From DASRWT01 sp046728035 (lineage in GTDB: Bacteria > Methylomirabilota > Methylomirabilia > Rokubacteriales > CSP1-6): DNA of 8,177 nucleotides. The notes under the pieces were generated by a model. That model saw only the letters and a program-made list of their open reading frames with translations, ran no database searches and had not been told where the DNA came from. Shown here one piece after another: positions 1 through 6,771 of this stretch. Every line of letters begins with the position of its first letter. Within the stretch, counting starts at the first letter, position 1. A program made the translations under genes and the position numbers. The stretch spans positions 1 through 8,177 of the forward strand of contig JBKPDT010000282.1 of the NCBI GenBank assembly GCA_046728035.1, in the 5' to 3' direction.

Positions 1-1
1 C

Positions 2-370
2 AAGCCGATCACCGTGACCACGGTCACCCTCGCGCTCACCCCCGAGCAGACCGAGCGCCTCGCGGTGGCGCAGAGCGAGGGGCGGATCACGCTGACCACC
101 CGCAACCTGAGGGACAACCAGTTCGTCAGGACGCCGGGGGCCACGCAGGCGACGCTGCTGAGCGACGTGGCGCGTCCCGGGGTCGCGGTGGCCCCGACGG
201 CGCCGGCGGCGCGGCGGGCAGTTGCGGTCGCCGCCCCGCTCCCCGCCCCCACCGTCGAGGGCCATACAGTGTCGGTGCTGCGCGGGTCGCGGCTCAGCGA
301 GCAGCAGTTCATCCGTATGGGCGACCGGGGCTGGATGGAACGGCAGCAAGCGGCGGGGGAGCGGCGGTGA
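2..370 (+). CDS. cpaB: Flp pilus assembly protein CpaB/RcpC, C-terminal part (5' truncated by window)
   Basis: The reading frame is open to the left edge, so this is the end of a larger gene; the GTG at position 14 is an internal valine, not a start. The visible protein begins KPITVTTVTLALTPEQTERLAV and continues with AQSEGRITLTTRNL. This 'VTLALTPEQAERLALAQSEGRI' pattern is typical of the end of the RcpC/CpaB core domain. An Ala/Pro-rich linker (about bases 170-260) follows, then a tail with VSVLRGSRLSEQQFIR (bases 269-316), matching the Arg-Gly motif usually found at the CpaB C-terminus. CpaB family proteins are periplasmic, inner-membrane-anchored partners of the secretin that affect pilus assembly. 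The stop overlaps the next start (GTGA, 367-370), which suggests translational coupling. The N-terminal anchor and SAF domain would lie upstream and cannot be seen. The family call is firm; the exact role in this organism is inferred. Confidence 0.88.
   Translation, partial: KPITVTTVTLALTPEQTERLAVAQSEGRITLTTRNLRDNQFVRTPGATQATLLSDVARPGVAVAPTAPAARRAVAVAAPLPAPTVEGHTVSVLRGSRLSEQQFIRMGDRGWMERQQAAGERR
355..361 (+). promoter_or_regulatory. Ribosome binding site supporting the GTG start at 367
   Basis: The purine run GGGGGAG ends five bases before the GTG at 367, inside the end of cpaB. It supports a non-ATG start that overlaps the cpaB stop by four bases. No better start lies near, and the signal peptide begins directly at this codon. 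Confidence 0.55.
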
Positions 371-825
371 GGCCGGTGCTCGCCGCGCTCCTGCTCGGGC
401 TCTCGACGCTGCTCGGCGCGGCGGTGGGATCGGCCGCCGCCGACGAGCCGACCGCGCTGTTCGTCGCTTCGGATCAGGCCAATGTCCTCACCGTGGGTCC
501 GGATCCGCTGACGAAGGTGGTGGTCGCGAATCCGAATGTGGCGGATGTCCAGGTTCTCAATCCGACCCAGCTGCTCCTGACCGGGAAGACCCTCGGCCGG
601 ACCTCGCTGCTCCTGATCTTCGCCGGAAACAAGCAGCGCCAGTACGATCTCGTCGTCCACCCCGCGGCCGCGCTGCCCGCCACGACGGCTCCGGCAGGCC
701 CCGAGCCGCACTCGGTGCTCGTGCATCGCGGCGATCAGGTGAGCCAGCGCTTCTTCCTGCGCGACAAGTCGGAAATCTGGATCGAGCTCGGCACCGTGAA
801 GGACACCGAGGCCCCGAAGAAGTGA
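367..825 (+). CDS. Secreted pilus-assembly N-terminal (pil_N) domain protein with CpaB-like tail
   Basis: A 152-residue protein starting at GTG. Residues 1-25 form a signal peptide (RPVLAALLLGLSTLLGAAVG, then SAAA before DEPT), so the mature protein is probably periplasmic. Residues about 32-98 form the short beta-rich domain found at the N-terminus of CpaC/RcpA secretins (Pfam T2SS-T3SS_pil_N type): VVVANPNVADVQVLNPTQLL followed by TGKTLGRTSLLLIF. Here it stands alone, with no secretin barrel. An Ala/Pro linker (about 99-114) leads to a tail, VLVHRGDQVSQRFFLR (117-132), that closely resembles the CpaB tail encoded just upstream. The protein therefore combines a secretin-type and a CpaB-type element. 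By position between cpaB and cpaC, it may bind the secretin periplasmic region or bridge CpaB and CpaC; this is inference. Domain call is strong, function uncertain. Confidence 0.82.
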   Translation: MRPVLAALLLGLSTLLGAAVGSAAADEPTALFVASDQANVLTVGPDPLTKVVVANPNVADVQVLNPTQLLLTGKTLGRTSLLLIFAGNKQRQYDLVVHPAAALPATTAPAGPEPHSVLVHRGDQVSQRFFLRDKSEIWIELGTVKDTEAPKK

Positions 826-839
826 ACCCGACGATGAGA

Positions 840-847
840 GGGAGAGG
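840..847 (+). promoter_or_regulatory. Shine-Dalgarno sequence selecting the cpaC start at 855
   Basis: GGGAGAGG lies seven bases before the ATG at 855 and is the best ribosome-binding match in the short gap. An earlier in-frame ATG at 834 has only a weak purine stretch before it, so 855 is preferred. Starting at 834 would add seven residues to the signal peptide. Confidence 0.6.
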
Positions 848-854
848 CGATCGA

Positions 855-2282
855 ATGCGCGATGCGTCCGGGCAGGGCGGGCGACGGATCCTGGTGGGGC
901 TCCTGCTGGTGGTGATGGGCCTCACGATGAGCGCGATGCCGGCGCCCGCCGACGAGCAGGGGGTTATCCGGCTCGAGGTCACCATCGGGAAGTCGCAGGT
1001 CGTCGAGCTGAAGGAGCCGTTCTCGCGCGTCTCCGTGACCAATCCGGCCATCGCGGACGTGTTCGTCGTCACACCCAACCAGATCCTGGTGAGCGGCAAG
1101 GCGGTCGGGACGACCTCCCTCGTCGTGTTCTACCCGCGCAAGACGGTCTTCTTCGATCTCCTGGTGCAGACGGACCTCGCGCTGCTGCGCGAGCGGCTCA
1201 AGCACGTCGCCCCCAAGGACGAGATCGATGTGCAGGCCGCGCAGGACGCGCTCATCCTGACAGGGACCAGCACGAGCGAGCAGGTGATGGCGGGGGCGGT
1301 CGAGGTGGCGACGGTCTTCGCGCCCAAGGGGAAGGTGATCAGCCTGCTGAGCGTCACCGACGTCAAGCCCCAGCAGGTGCTCCTGCAGGTCCATGTGGCG
1401 GAGGCCACGCGCGAGGCGCTGAAGGAGCTCGGCTTCAGCGTCCGTGCCCTCGGCGACACCCTCCAGGGGGGAGCGACCCCGGGCAACGCCTTCTTCCCGG
1501 GCTTGGGCAGCCTTGGCGCGGTCGCGGCGCGAGGACTGTCCGACTATGCAGTCGGCAAGAACACGCCGGACTTCGCCTTCCCGGGAAGCAACTTCTTCCT
1601 GTCCTCGGGAGCGCGGGACTACGCCGGGCTGGTTCGCGCCCTCGCCGAGAAGAATCTGTTCCGCACGCTCGCGAAGCCGAACCTCATCACCCAGAGCGGC
1701 AAAGAGGCGAAATTCCTTTCCGGGGGTGAGTTCCCGTATCCGGTCGCGCAGGACAACAACCGGGTCACGATCGAGTACAAGGAGTTCGGCGTCGGGCTGC
1801 TGTTCACGCCGGTGGTGGTCGACGGGGATACGGTCAACCTCAGGCTCCGGCCCGAGGTCTCGAGCCTCGACTTCAGCCAGGGCCTTGTCTCCGCCGGCTT
1901 CAGCATCCCGGTGATCAGGAAGAACCAGGCCGCCACCAATGTCAGCCTCAAGGACGGCGAGACCTTCGCCATCGCCGGCCTGATCAACAACGAGGTGCGC
2001 CAGGCGGTGGCGAAGATCCCGCTCCTGGGGGACATTCCGATTCTGGGCGCGCTCTTCCGCAGCACGCGCTTCCAGAACAACGAGACCGAGCTCCTGTTCC
2101 TCGTCACCGTCAAGCTCGTGAAGCCCGAGCCGGTCGGCTCGCCCTCGACGCCCGAGGCCGCCAAGATGCTCGAGCTCCGCCCGAAGGAGAAGTCCGAATT
2201 CACCCTCCTGCCGGGAATCCCGGGCGTCGGTGAAATCATGGACCGCCCATTCGGTCAGAGCGCCCTTCCTGTCCCGAAGTGA
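855..2282 (+). CDS. cpaC: Outer-membrane secretin of the Tad/Flp pilus (CpaC/RcpA)
   Basis: A 475-residue secretin forming the outer-membrane ring through which the Flp fibre exits. A signal peptide with twin Arg at 10-11, hydrophobic core 12-28 and likely cleavage at APA/DE (after 32) leads the protein. Next come a pil_N domain (about 38-107, with SVTNPAIADVFVVTPNQILV), a BON-like domain (about 107-157, with DEIDVQAAQDALILTGTSTS) and the secretin homology region (about 173-430). The last holds VLLQVHVAEATREALKELGF, GGEFPYPV, the IEYKEFGVGLLFTPVV strand and the signature IPLLGDIPILGALFRS near residues 388-403. The Pro-rich tail (about 425-475) is usual for CpaC. The frame stays open far upstream of 855, but that part is an Arg-rich shadow of cpaB and the pil_N gene. 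Length matches the family and the gene looks intact. Confidence 0.95.
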   Translation: MRDASGQGGRRILVGLLLVVMGLTMSAMPAPADEQGVIRLEVTIGKSQVVELKEPFSRVSVTNPAIADVFVVTPNQILVSGKAVGTTSLVVFYPRKTVFFDLLVQTDLALLRERLKHVAPKDEIDVQAAQDALILTGTSTSEQVMAGAVEVATVFAPKGKVISLLSVTDVKPQQVLLQVHVAEATREALKELGFSVRALGDTLQGGATPGNAFFPGLGSLGAVAARGLSDYAVGKNTPDFAFPGSNFFLSSGARDYAGLVRALAEKNLFRTLAKPNLITQSGKEAKFLSGGEFPYPVAQDNNRVTIEYKEFGVGLLFTPVVVDGDTVNLRLRPEVSSLDFSQGLVSAGFSIPVIRKNQAATNVSLKDGETFAIAGLINNEVRQAVAKIPLLGDIPILGALFRSTRFQNNETELLFLVTVKLVKPEPVGSPSTPEAAKMLELRPKEKSEFTLLPGIPGVGEIMDRPFGQSALPVPK

Positions 2283-2295
2283 GCCAGGCCTGACC

Positions 2296-3528
2296 ATGCC
2301 GAACGTACTCCGCATCGTCGTCGTGGACTCGGATGCCGAGTCCCGCACCTCCCTCCGCAAGATTCTCGGCGGCATGCCGGGCGCGGTCGTGGTGGGCGAG
2401 TTCGGCGAAGTCCGGCAAGCGCTGCTCGAGACCCCGGATCGCCGCCCGGATCTCGTCCTCATCGAGGTCCAGGCGACCGCCGCCGGCCGGGATGGCAGTT
2501 CCTCGGCCGAGGCTATCCGGAAGTTCGCGGAAGCGCTGCCGGAAGCGGCCATCCTCGCCATGGGCAACGACGTCTCGGCGGAGACCGTGATCAAGGTCAT
2601 CCGAGCGGGGGCCTTCGAGTTCCTTCCCCGGCCGGTGGAGCGCGCCGACCTGACCGCGGCGCTCGAGAAGATCACCCGCGTGCGGCGGGGGCCGGCGCCG
2701 AACGCCCGCAAGACGGGCCGCGTGCTCTCGGTGTTCTCGACGAAGGGCGGTCTCGGCGTGACCACGGTGGCGATCAATCTCGCGGTCTGCCTCGCCGAGA
2801 AGGCGCCGGACCACACGCTTCTGATCGAGCTCGACACCCGGCAATCCGACATCGCGACCTTCCTCGACCTGCGCCCGACCTACTCGGTGCTCGACGCCTT
2901 CGAGAACATCGACCGCCTCGATGAGTCGTTCCTCCGCGGGCTTCTCACGCGACACTCGAGCGGGCTCTGGGTGCTGCCCGGTCCGCTCCGGATGGAGCGG
3001 ACCCAGCTCAACGGGGAGCAGGTCAGGGCCGGGCTCGAGATCATCCGCTCGCACTTCGACAACGTGGTGCTCGACCTCCGGCACGACACCTCGCCGGGGA
3101 CATTCGCGGGGCTCGAGGCCTCCGACGCGATCGTGTTCCTCACCAGCCTCGAGGTATCGGCGTTGCGGTCCGGCGCGGCCGGACTTGCCGGGTTCCGTCT
3201 CCTCGGGCTCGATCCCCACAAGGTCAAGGTGGTGGTGATGCGGGAGGACACGGGCGAGGACGTGACCCTGAAGCACGCCCGTGAGGCCCTCGGCGTACCG
3301 GTGTACTGGCGGACGCCGAGCGACTACCAGTCGGTGGTGTCCGCGATCAACTCGGGCAAGCCCGTGGTGACCGCCTCCCCGCGCTCGAAGTTTGCCCGCA
3401 ACCTCAGACAGCTCGCGGACTCGCTCATCCACCACGGGCATGGGCCCAAGGGAGGCGCGCCCGCGTCCAAACGCGCGAACTCATTGCTGGGAATGGTCTG
3501 GAATCCCAAGGGCCTCCCGGGAGCCTGA
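2296..3528 (+). CDS. cpaE: Tad pilus localisation ATPase CpaE/TadZ with degenerate receiver domain
   Basis: A 410-residue cytoplasmic protein of the CpaE/TadZ branch of the MinD/ParA family, thought to direct the Tad machine to its place in the cell. Residues about 5-125 form a receiver-like domain: VVVDSD at 8-13, DLVLIEV at 52-58 and FLPRPVE at 109-115. The usual phospho-acceptor Asp is Glu57 and the usual Lys is Arg112, so it is unlikely to be phosphorylated. Residues about 140-390 form the ATPase-like domain, with STKGGLGVTT at 148-157. This keeps Lys150 but has Val155 where the P-loop Lys normally lies. LLIELD (175-180) and VVLDLR (257-262) mark the later nucleotide-site strands. ATG 2296 is chosen because the receiver fold starts right after it; the in-frame ATG at 2230 would overlap cpaC by about 50 bases. 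The gene follows cpaC by 13 bases and precedes cpaF by 3. Confidence 0.93.
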   Translation: MPNVLRIVVVDSDAESRTSLRKILGGMPGAVVVGEFGEVRQALLETPDRRPDLVLIEVQATAAGRDGSSSAEAIRKFAEALPEAAILAMGNDVSAETVIKVIRAGAFEFLPRPVERADLTAALEKITRVRRGPAPNARKTGRVLSVFSTKGGLGVTTVAINLAVCLAEKAPDHTLLIELDTRQSDIATFLDLRPTYSVLDAFENIDRLDESFLRGLLTRHSSGLWVLPGPLRMERTQLNGEQVRAGLEIIRSHFDNVVLDLRHDTSPGTFAGLEASDAIVFLTSLEVSALRSGAAGLAGFRLLGLDPHKVKVVVMREDTGEDVTLKHAREALGVPVYWRTPSDYQSVVSAINSGKPVVTASPRSKFARNLRQLADSLIHHGHGPKGGAPASKRANSLLGMVWNPKGLPGA

Positions 3529-3531
3529 TAG

Positions 3532-4896
3532 ATGGCACTGTTTCAGCGACGGCGCGGCCCCGAGCCCGCCCCCGTGATGACGAACGGCGCGGCGCGAGAG
3601 CCGCAGCGTGCCGGTGAATCGGCGTACTTCGAGCTCAAGACCCGGATCCACCGGCAGCTCATCGAGCGCCTCGACCTGACGAAGCTCGCCCTGCTGCCCC
3701 AGGAAACCGTTCAGCAGCAGATCCAGCGCATCGTCGAGGATATGCTGGCGACCGACGAGACACCGCTCAGCCGGCAGGAGCGGGAGCAGCTCGTCGTCGA
3801 GGTCCAGCACGAGACCTTCGGCCTCGGCCCCATCGAGCCGCTCATGCAGGATCCGACGGTGTCCGACATCCTCGTCAACGGGCCCCGCGCGGTCTACGTC
3901 GAGCGACGGGGCAGGCTCGAACGGACGCGCGTCATCTTTCGCGATGACACGCACCTCCTCCAGGTCATCGAGCGCATCGTGTCGGCGGTGGGGCGGCGCG
4001 TGGACGAGTCGTCCCCCATGGTGGATGCGCGACTGCCCGACGGCTCCCGCATCAACGCGATCATCCCGCCGCTGGCCCTGGACGGCCCCGTGCTCTCGAT
4101 CCGGCGATTCGCGGTGGACCCGCTCCGGACGGAGGACCTGCTCGAGCTGGGCACCTGGACGCCCGCGCTGTCCGAGATCATCCGGGCCGCGGTCAAGGCC
4201 CGTCTGAACATCCTGATCTCGGGCGGAACGGGTTCGGGCAAGACCACGCTCCTCAACGTCATCTCCGAGGCCATCCCGAACCACGAGCGCATCGTCACCG
4301 TGGAGGACTCGGCCGAGCTCCAGCTCCAGCAGGAGCACAAGGTCCGCCTCGAGACGCGCCCGGCCAACGTCGAGGGGGCGGGGAACGTGACCCAGCGGGA
4401 CCTCGTGCGCAATGCGCTCCGGATGCGGCCCGATCGGATCATCCTCGGCGAGGTGCGCGGCCCCGAGGTGCTGGACATGCTGCAGGCCATGAACACCGGC
4501 CATGACGGCTCGTTGTCGACGGTGCACGCGAACTCGACCCGTGACGCGCTGGCCCGGCTCGAGACCATGATCCTTCTCTCCGGGATCTCGCTCCCGGTGC
4601 GCGCCATGCGCGACTACATCGCGTCGGCGCTCGACGTGGTGATCCACCTCTCACGGCTGAGCGACGGGAGCCGGAAGATTCTCCGGCTCACCGAGGTGGT
4701 CGGCATGGAAGAGGACGTCGTGACCACCCAGGACATCTTCGTCTTCGAGCAGGAGGGGATCGACAAGGACGGCAAGGTGGTGGGCTATCATCGCGCGACC
4801 GGCGTCCGGCCCAAGTTCGCCGACCGCCTGCGCCGGGCCGGCATCGACCTCCGTCCGGATATGTTCGATCCGACCAAGCGACAGGCGGTGCGTTGA
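3532..4896 (+). CDS. cpaF: Tad pilus secretion ATPase CpaF/TadA (VirB11/GspE family)
   Basis: A 454-residue cytoplasmic hexameric-type ATPase that powers Flp pilus extension, and in some systems retraction. The N-terminal region (about 20-200) is the usual CpaF helical and PAS-like part, with FGLGPIEPLMQDPTVSDILV and VDARLPDGSRINAIIPP. The catalytic core has Walker A GGTGSGKTT with Lys237, an Asp box ERIVTVEDSAELQL (Glu258/Asp259), Walker B RIILGEVRG with Glu307, and a His box GHDGSLSTVHANS (His324, His332). All key residues are present, so it should be active. A CGGGAG site (3518-3523) lies eight bases before the ATG. The gene follows cpaE by three bases and its stop overlaps the tadB start (TGATG). 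This is one of the most secure calls in the window. Confidence 0.97.
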   Translation: MALFQRRRGPEPAPVMTNGAAREPQRAGESAYFELKTRIHRQLIERLDLTKLALLPQETVQQQIQRIVEDMLATDETPLSRQEREQLVVEVQHETFGLGPIEPLMQDPTVSDILVNGPRAVYVERRGRLERTRVIFRDDTHLLQVIERIVSAVGRRVDESSPMVDARLPDGSRINAIIPPLALDGPVLSIRRFAVDPLRTEDLLELGTWTPALSEIIRAAVKARLNILISGGTGSGKTTLLNVISEAIPNHERIVTVEDSAELQLQQEHKVRLETRPANVEGAGNVTQRDLVRNALRMRPDRIILGEVRGPEVLDMLQAMNTGHDGSLSTVHANSTRDALARLETMILLSGISLPVRAMRDYIASALDVVIHLSRLSDGSRKILRLTEVVGMEEDVVTTQDIFVFEQEGIDKDGKVVGYHRATGVRPKFADRLRRAGIDLRPDMFDPTKRQAVR

Positions 4897-5828
4897 TGCC
4901 GCTGGCCGTCGCCGCGCTGACCTTCCTCCTCGTGGTGGTGCTCATCGGGGGCATCACCTGGGCCTTCGAAAGCCGCCGAAGGCTCCGGCAGCGGCTCGCG
5001 GCGGGGATATCGGGACGGGGCGGCGAGGCCGATCTCCTTCGTGCCGAAGGGGCAGGGCGCGGGGGCCCGGCGCGCCAGAGCGCCATCTACGATCGCCTGT
5101 CGCGCCTCGCCACACAGGCGGGCTATCCCGGGCTGTCCAACGACTTTCTCCTCTACATCGGGGGCTGTGCCCTCCTCGGGTTCGTGCTGGGCTGGCTGCG
5201 GACCGGCCAGCTCATCTGGGGCCTCGGGGCGGCCGTCGTGGTGGGCTCCGTTCCTATCTTGTTCCTCGTCTGGAAGCGGCAGAAGCGGTTGCAGCAGTTC
5301 GAGGCGCAGTTCCCGGACGGGCTCGACGCCATGGCGCGCGCCATCCGAGCCGGGAACGCGCTGAGCAGCGCCGTCCAGCTCGTCGGAGACGAGATGCCGA
5401 ATCCGATCGGCGGCGAGTTCCGCCGGGTATTCGAGGAGACGCAGCTCGGCATGGATCCCGGCGAGGCGCTTTCGAGACTGGCCGAGCGTACGCCGACGGA
5501 CGACGTCCGGTTCTTCTGTACCGCCGTCGCCATCCAGCGCGGCTCGGGCGGGAACCTCGCGGAGATCCTGGATCGGCTGAGCGAAGTGATCCGCGAGCGC
5601 TTCAAGGTCCTGAGCCATGCGCGTGCCCTCTCGGCCCAGCACCGCTGGTCGGCCATCTGCGTGGGGGTCAGCCCGATCGCCTTCGCCGTGATCCTCGAGC
5701 TGCTGAACCCTGGCTACTTCACGCCCATGATGGAGTCCCCCCTGGCACCCCTGCTCCTCGGCGCGGGCTTCGTCATGGAGGCCATCGGCTTCCTCATGGT
5801 CTGGCGCATCGCCAAGATCAAGGTGTGA
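4896..5828 (+). CDS. tadB: Tad pilus inner-membrane platform protein TadB
   Basis: A 310-residue integral membrane protein of the GspF/TadB family, which with TadC forms the platform that passes pilin into the fibre above the CpaF ATPase. Membrane segments are visible at about 3-23, 84-102, 105-126, 251-271 and 286-306. The cytoplasmic T2SSF domain spans about 139-250 and includes FPDGLDAMARAIRAGNALSS, EFRRVFEETQLGMDPGEAL and IQRGSGGNLAEILDRLSEVI, all diagnostic of TadB. I start at the ATG at 4896, which overlaps the cpaF stop as TGATG; a TTG one codon earlier is possible but less likely. Such overlap implies coupled translation of ATPase and platform. Length and topology are normal for the family. 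Confidence 0.95.
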   Translation: MPLAVAALTFLLVVVLIGGITWAFESRRRLRQRLAAGISGRGGEADLLRAEGAGRGGPARQSAIYDRLSRLATQAGYPGLSNDFLLYIGGCALLGFVLGWLRTGQLIWGLGAAVVVGSVPILFLVWKRQKRLQQFEAQFPDGLDAMARAIRAGNALSSAVQLVGDEMPNPIGGEFRRVFEETQLGMDPGEALSRLAERTPTDDVRFFCTAVAIQRGSGGNLAEILDRLSEVIRERFKVLSHARALSAQHRWSAICVGVSPIAFAVILELLNPGYFTPMMESPLAPLLLGAGFVMEAIGFLMVWRIAKIKV

Positions 5829-5835
5829 GGCGGCC

Positions 5836-6771
5836 ATGAACCCACTCACGTACGCGGTCGTCACCTTCGTAGTGGTGCTCGGGGTCACTCTCGTCAGCGG
5901 GCTGCTGGTCCTGCGGCTCTGGCCGGCGATCCGGCGTGAGCGGCTCGCGGCGGCGCCCGCGGCGGGCGGATCCACGTCGATCCTGCGATTCGGGAACGAG
6001 CCGCAGTCGGGGCTGCAGCGCGCCATCGAGAAGATCGGCCGGAACGTCGTCCCCAAGGACACGGTTCGACTCACGCGCTACCGGACGCGCCTGGCGCAGG
6101 CCGGCATCCACGATCCCCGTGGCGTCACGATGCTCTGGGGCGCCAAGCTCGTCTGCGCGCTCGTCGGGCTCTTCGCCTATCCGTTCTTCGGGTTTCTCCT
6201 CCAGCGGGTGCTCTCGCGCACGCTCATCGTGTCGCTTGGCCTCTTCGCGGCCGGGTTCCTGCTCCCGGACTTCTGGCTGTACAACCGGATCAAGGAGCGC
6301 CAGCGGGCGATCCTGAACATGCTGCCGGACGTGCTCGACCTCTTGATGGTCTGCGTCGAGGCCGGCCTGGGCTTCGATTCGGCGGTGGCGCGGGTCGCCG
6401 AGCAGGAGGATCTGACCCGGAGCCCCCTCCACCAGGAGCTCATGCGCATGCACCTGGAAGTCCGGGCGGGGCGCCCGCGCGAGGAGACTTTGCGCGCGCT
6501 GGGCGAGCGATGCGGGGTCCAGGAAGTGAGATCGATGGTGAGCGCGTTCATCCAGTCCGATCGACTCGGCACGCCGCTCGGCAAGACGCTCCGCGTCCAC
6601 GCCGAGTCGGCGCGAACCCAGCGCCGGCACCGCGCGGAAGAGCGTGCGTCCCTCGCGCCCCTCAAGATGATCTTCCCCACCGTTCTGTTCCTCATGCCGG
6701 CGTTCTTCCTGGTTGCGATGGCCCCATCTCTCCTCGGTCTCATCAAGTCGTTTAGGAGCCTCGTACAATGA
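5836..6771 (+). CDS. tadC: Tad pilus inner-membrane platform protein TadC
   Basis: A 311-residue partner of TadB in the inner-membrane platform. Membrane segments appear at about 5-27, 102-124, 129-147 and 278-300. The T2SSF domain runs from about 160 to 290, with MLPDVLDLLMVCVEAGLGFD, LHQELMRMHLEVRAGRPREE, IQSDRLGTPLGKTLRVHAES and the closing KMIFPTVLFLMPAFFLV, the classic TadC end. A GAGG ribosome site (5827-5830) lies five bases before the ATG and seven bases separate it from tadB. The ATGA at 6768-6771 overlaps its stop with the next start. No key element is missing. Confidence 0.95.
   Translation: MNPLTYAVVTFVVVLGVTLVSGLLVLRLWPAIRRERLAAAPAAGGSTSILRFGNEPQSGLQRAIEKIGRNVVPKDTVRLTRYRTRLAQAGIHDPRGVTMLWGAKLVCALVGLFAYPFFGFLLQRVLSRTLIVSLGLFAAGFLLPDFWLYNRIKERQRAILNMLPDVLDLLMVCVEAGLGFDSAVARVAEQEDLTRSPLHQELMRMHLEVRAGRPREETLRALGERCGVQEVRSMVSAFIQSDRLGTPLGKTLRVHAESARTQRRHRAEERASLAPLKMIFPTVLFLMPAFFLVAMAPSLLGLIKSFRSLVQ
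6754..6758 (+). promoter_or_regulatory. Ribosome binding site for the gene at 6768
   Basis: AGGAG lies within the last codons of tadC, nine bases before the ATG at 6768. It supports that start, which overlaps the tadC stop by four bases. Confidence 0.55.

Noticed and set aside
222..854. In-frame upstream extension of the secretin gene back to 222
   Set aside because: The translated part is Arg/Ser/Pro-rich and low in complexity, overlaps two well-supported genes in other frames, and comes before a clear signal peptide with its own ribosome site at 840-847.
735..2852. Very long open frame on the minus strand opposite cpaC and cpaE
   Set aside because: GC-rich DNA with strong third-position G/C bias leaves the antisense frame open. 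The product is rich in Arg, Glu, Asp and His with no recognisable domain, while the plus strand holds conserved secretin and TadZ motifs.
2236..3441. Long minus-strand open frame opposite cpaE
   Set aside because: It is another composition-driven antisense shadow; the plus-strand gene has clear family motifs throughout.
3481..4647. Long minus-strand open frame opposite cpaF
   Set aside because: The plus strand encodes all Walker and box motifs of CpaF. The antisense product is His/Arg/Asp-rich and resembles no family.
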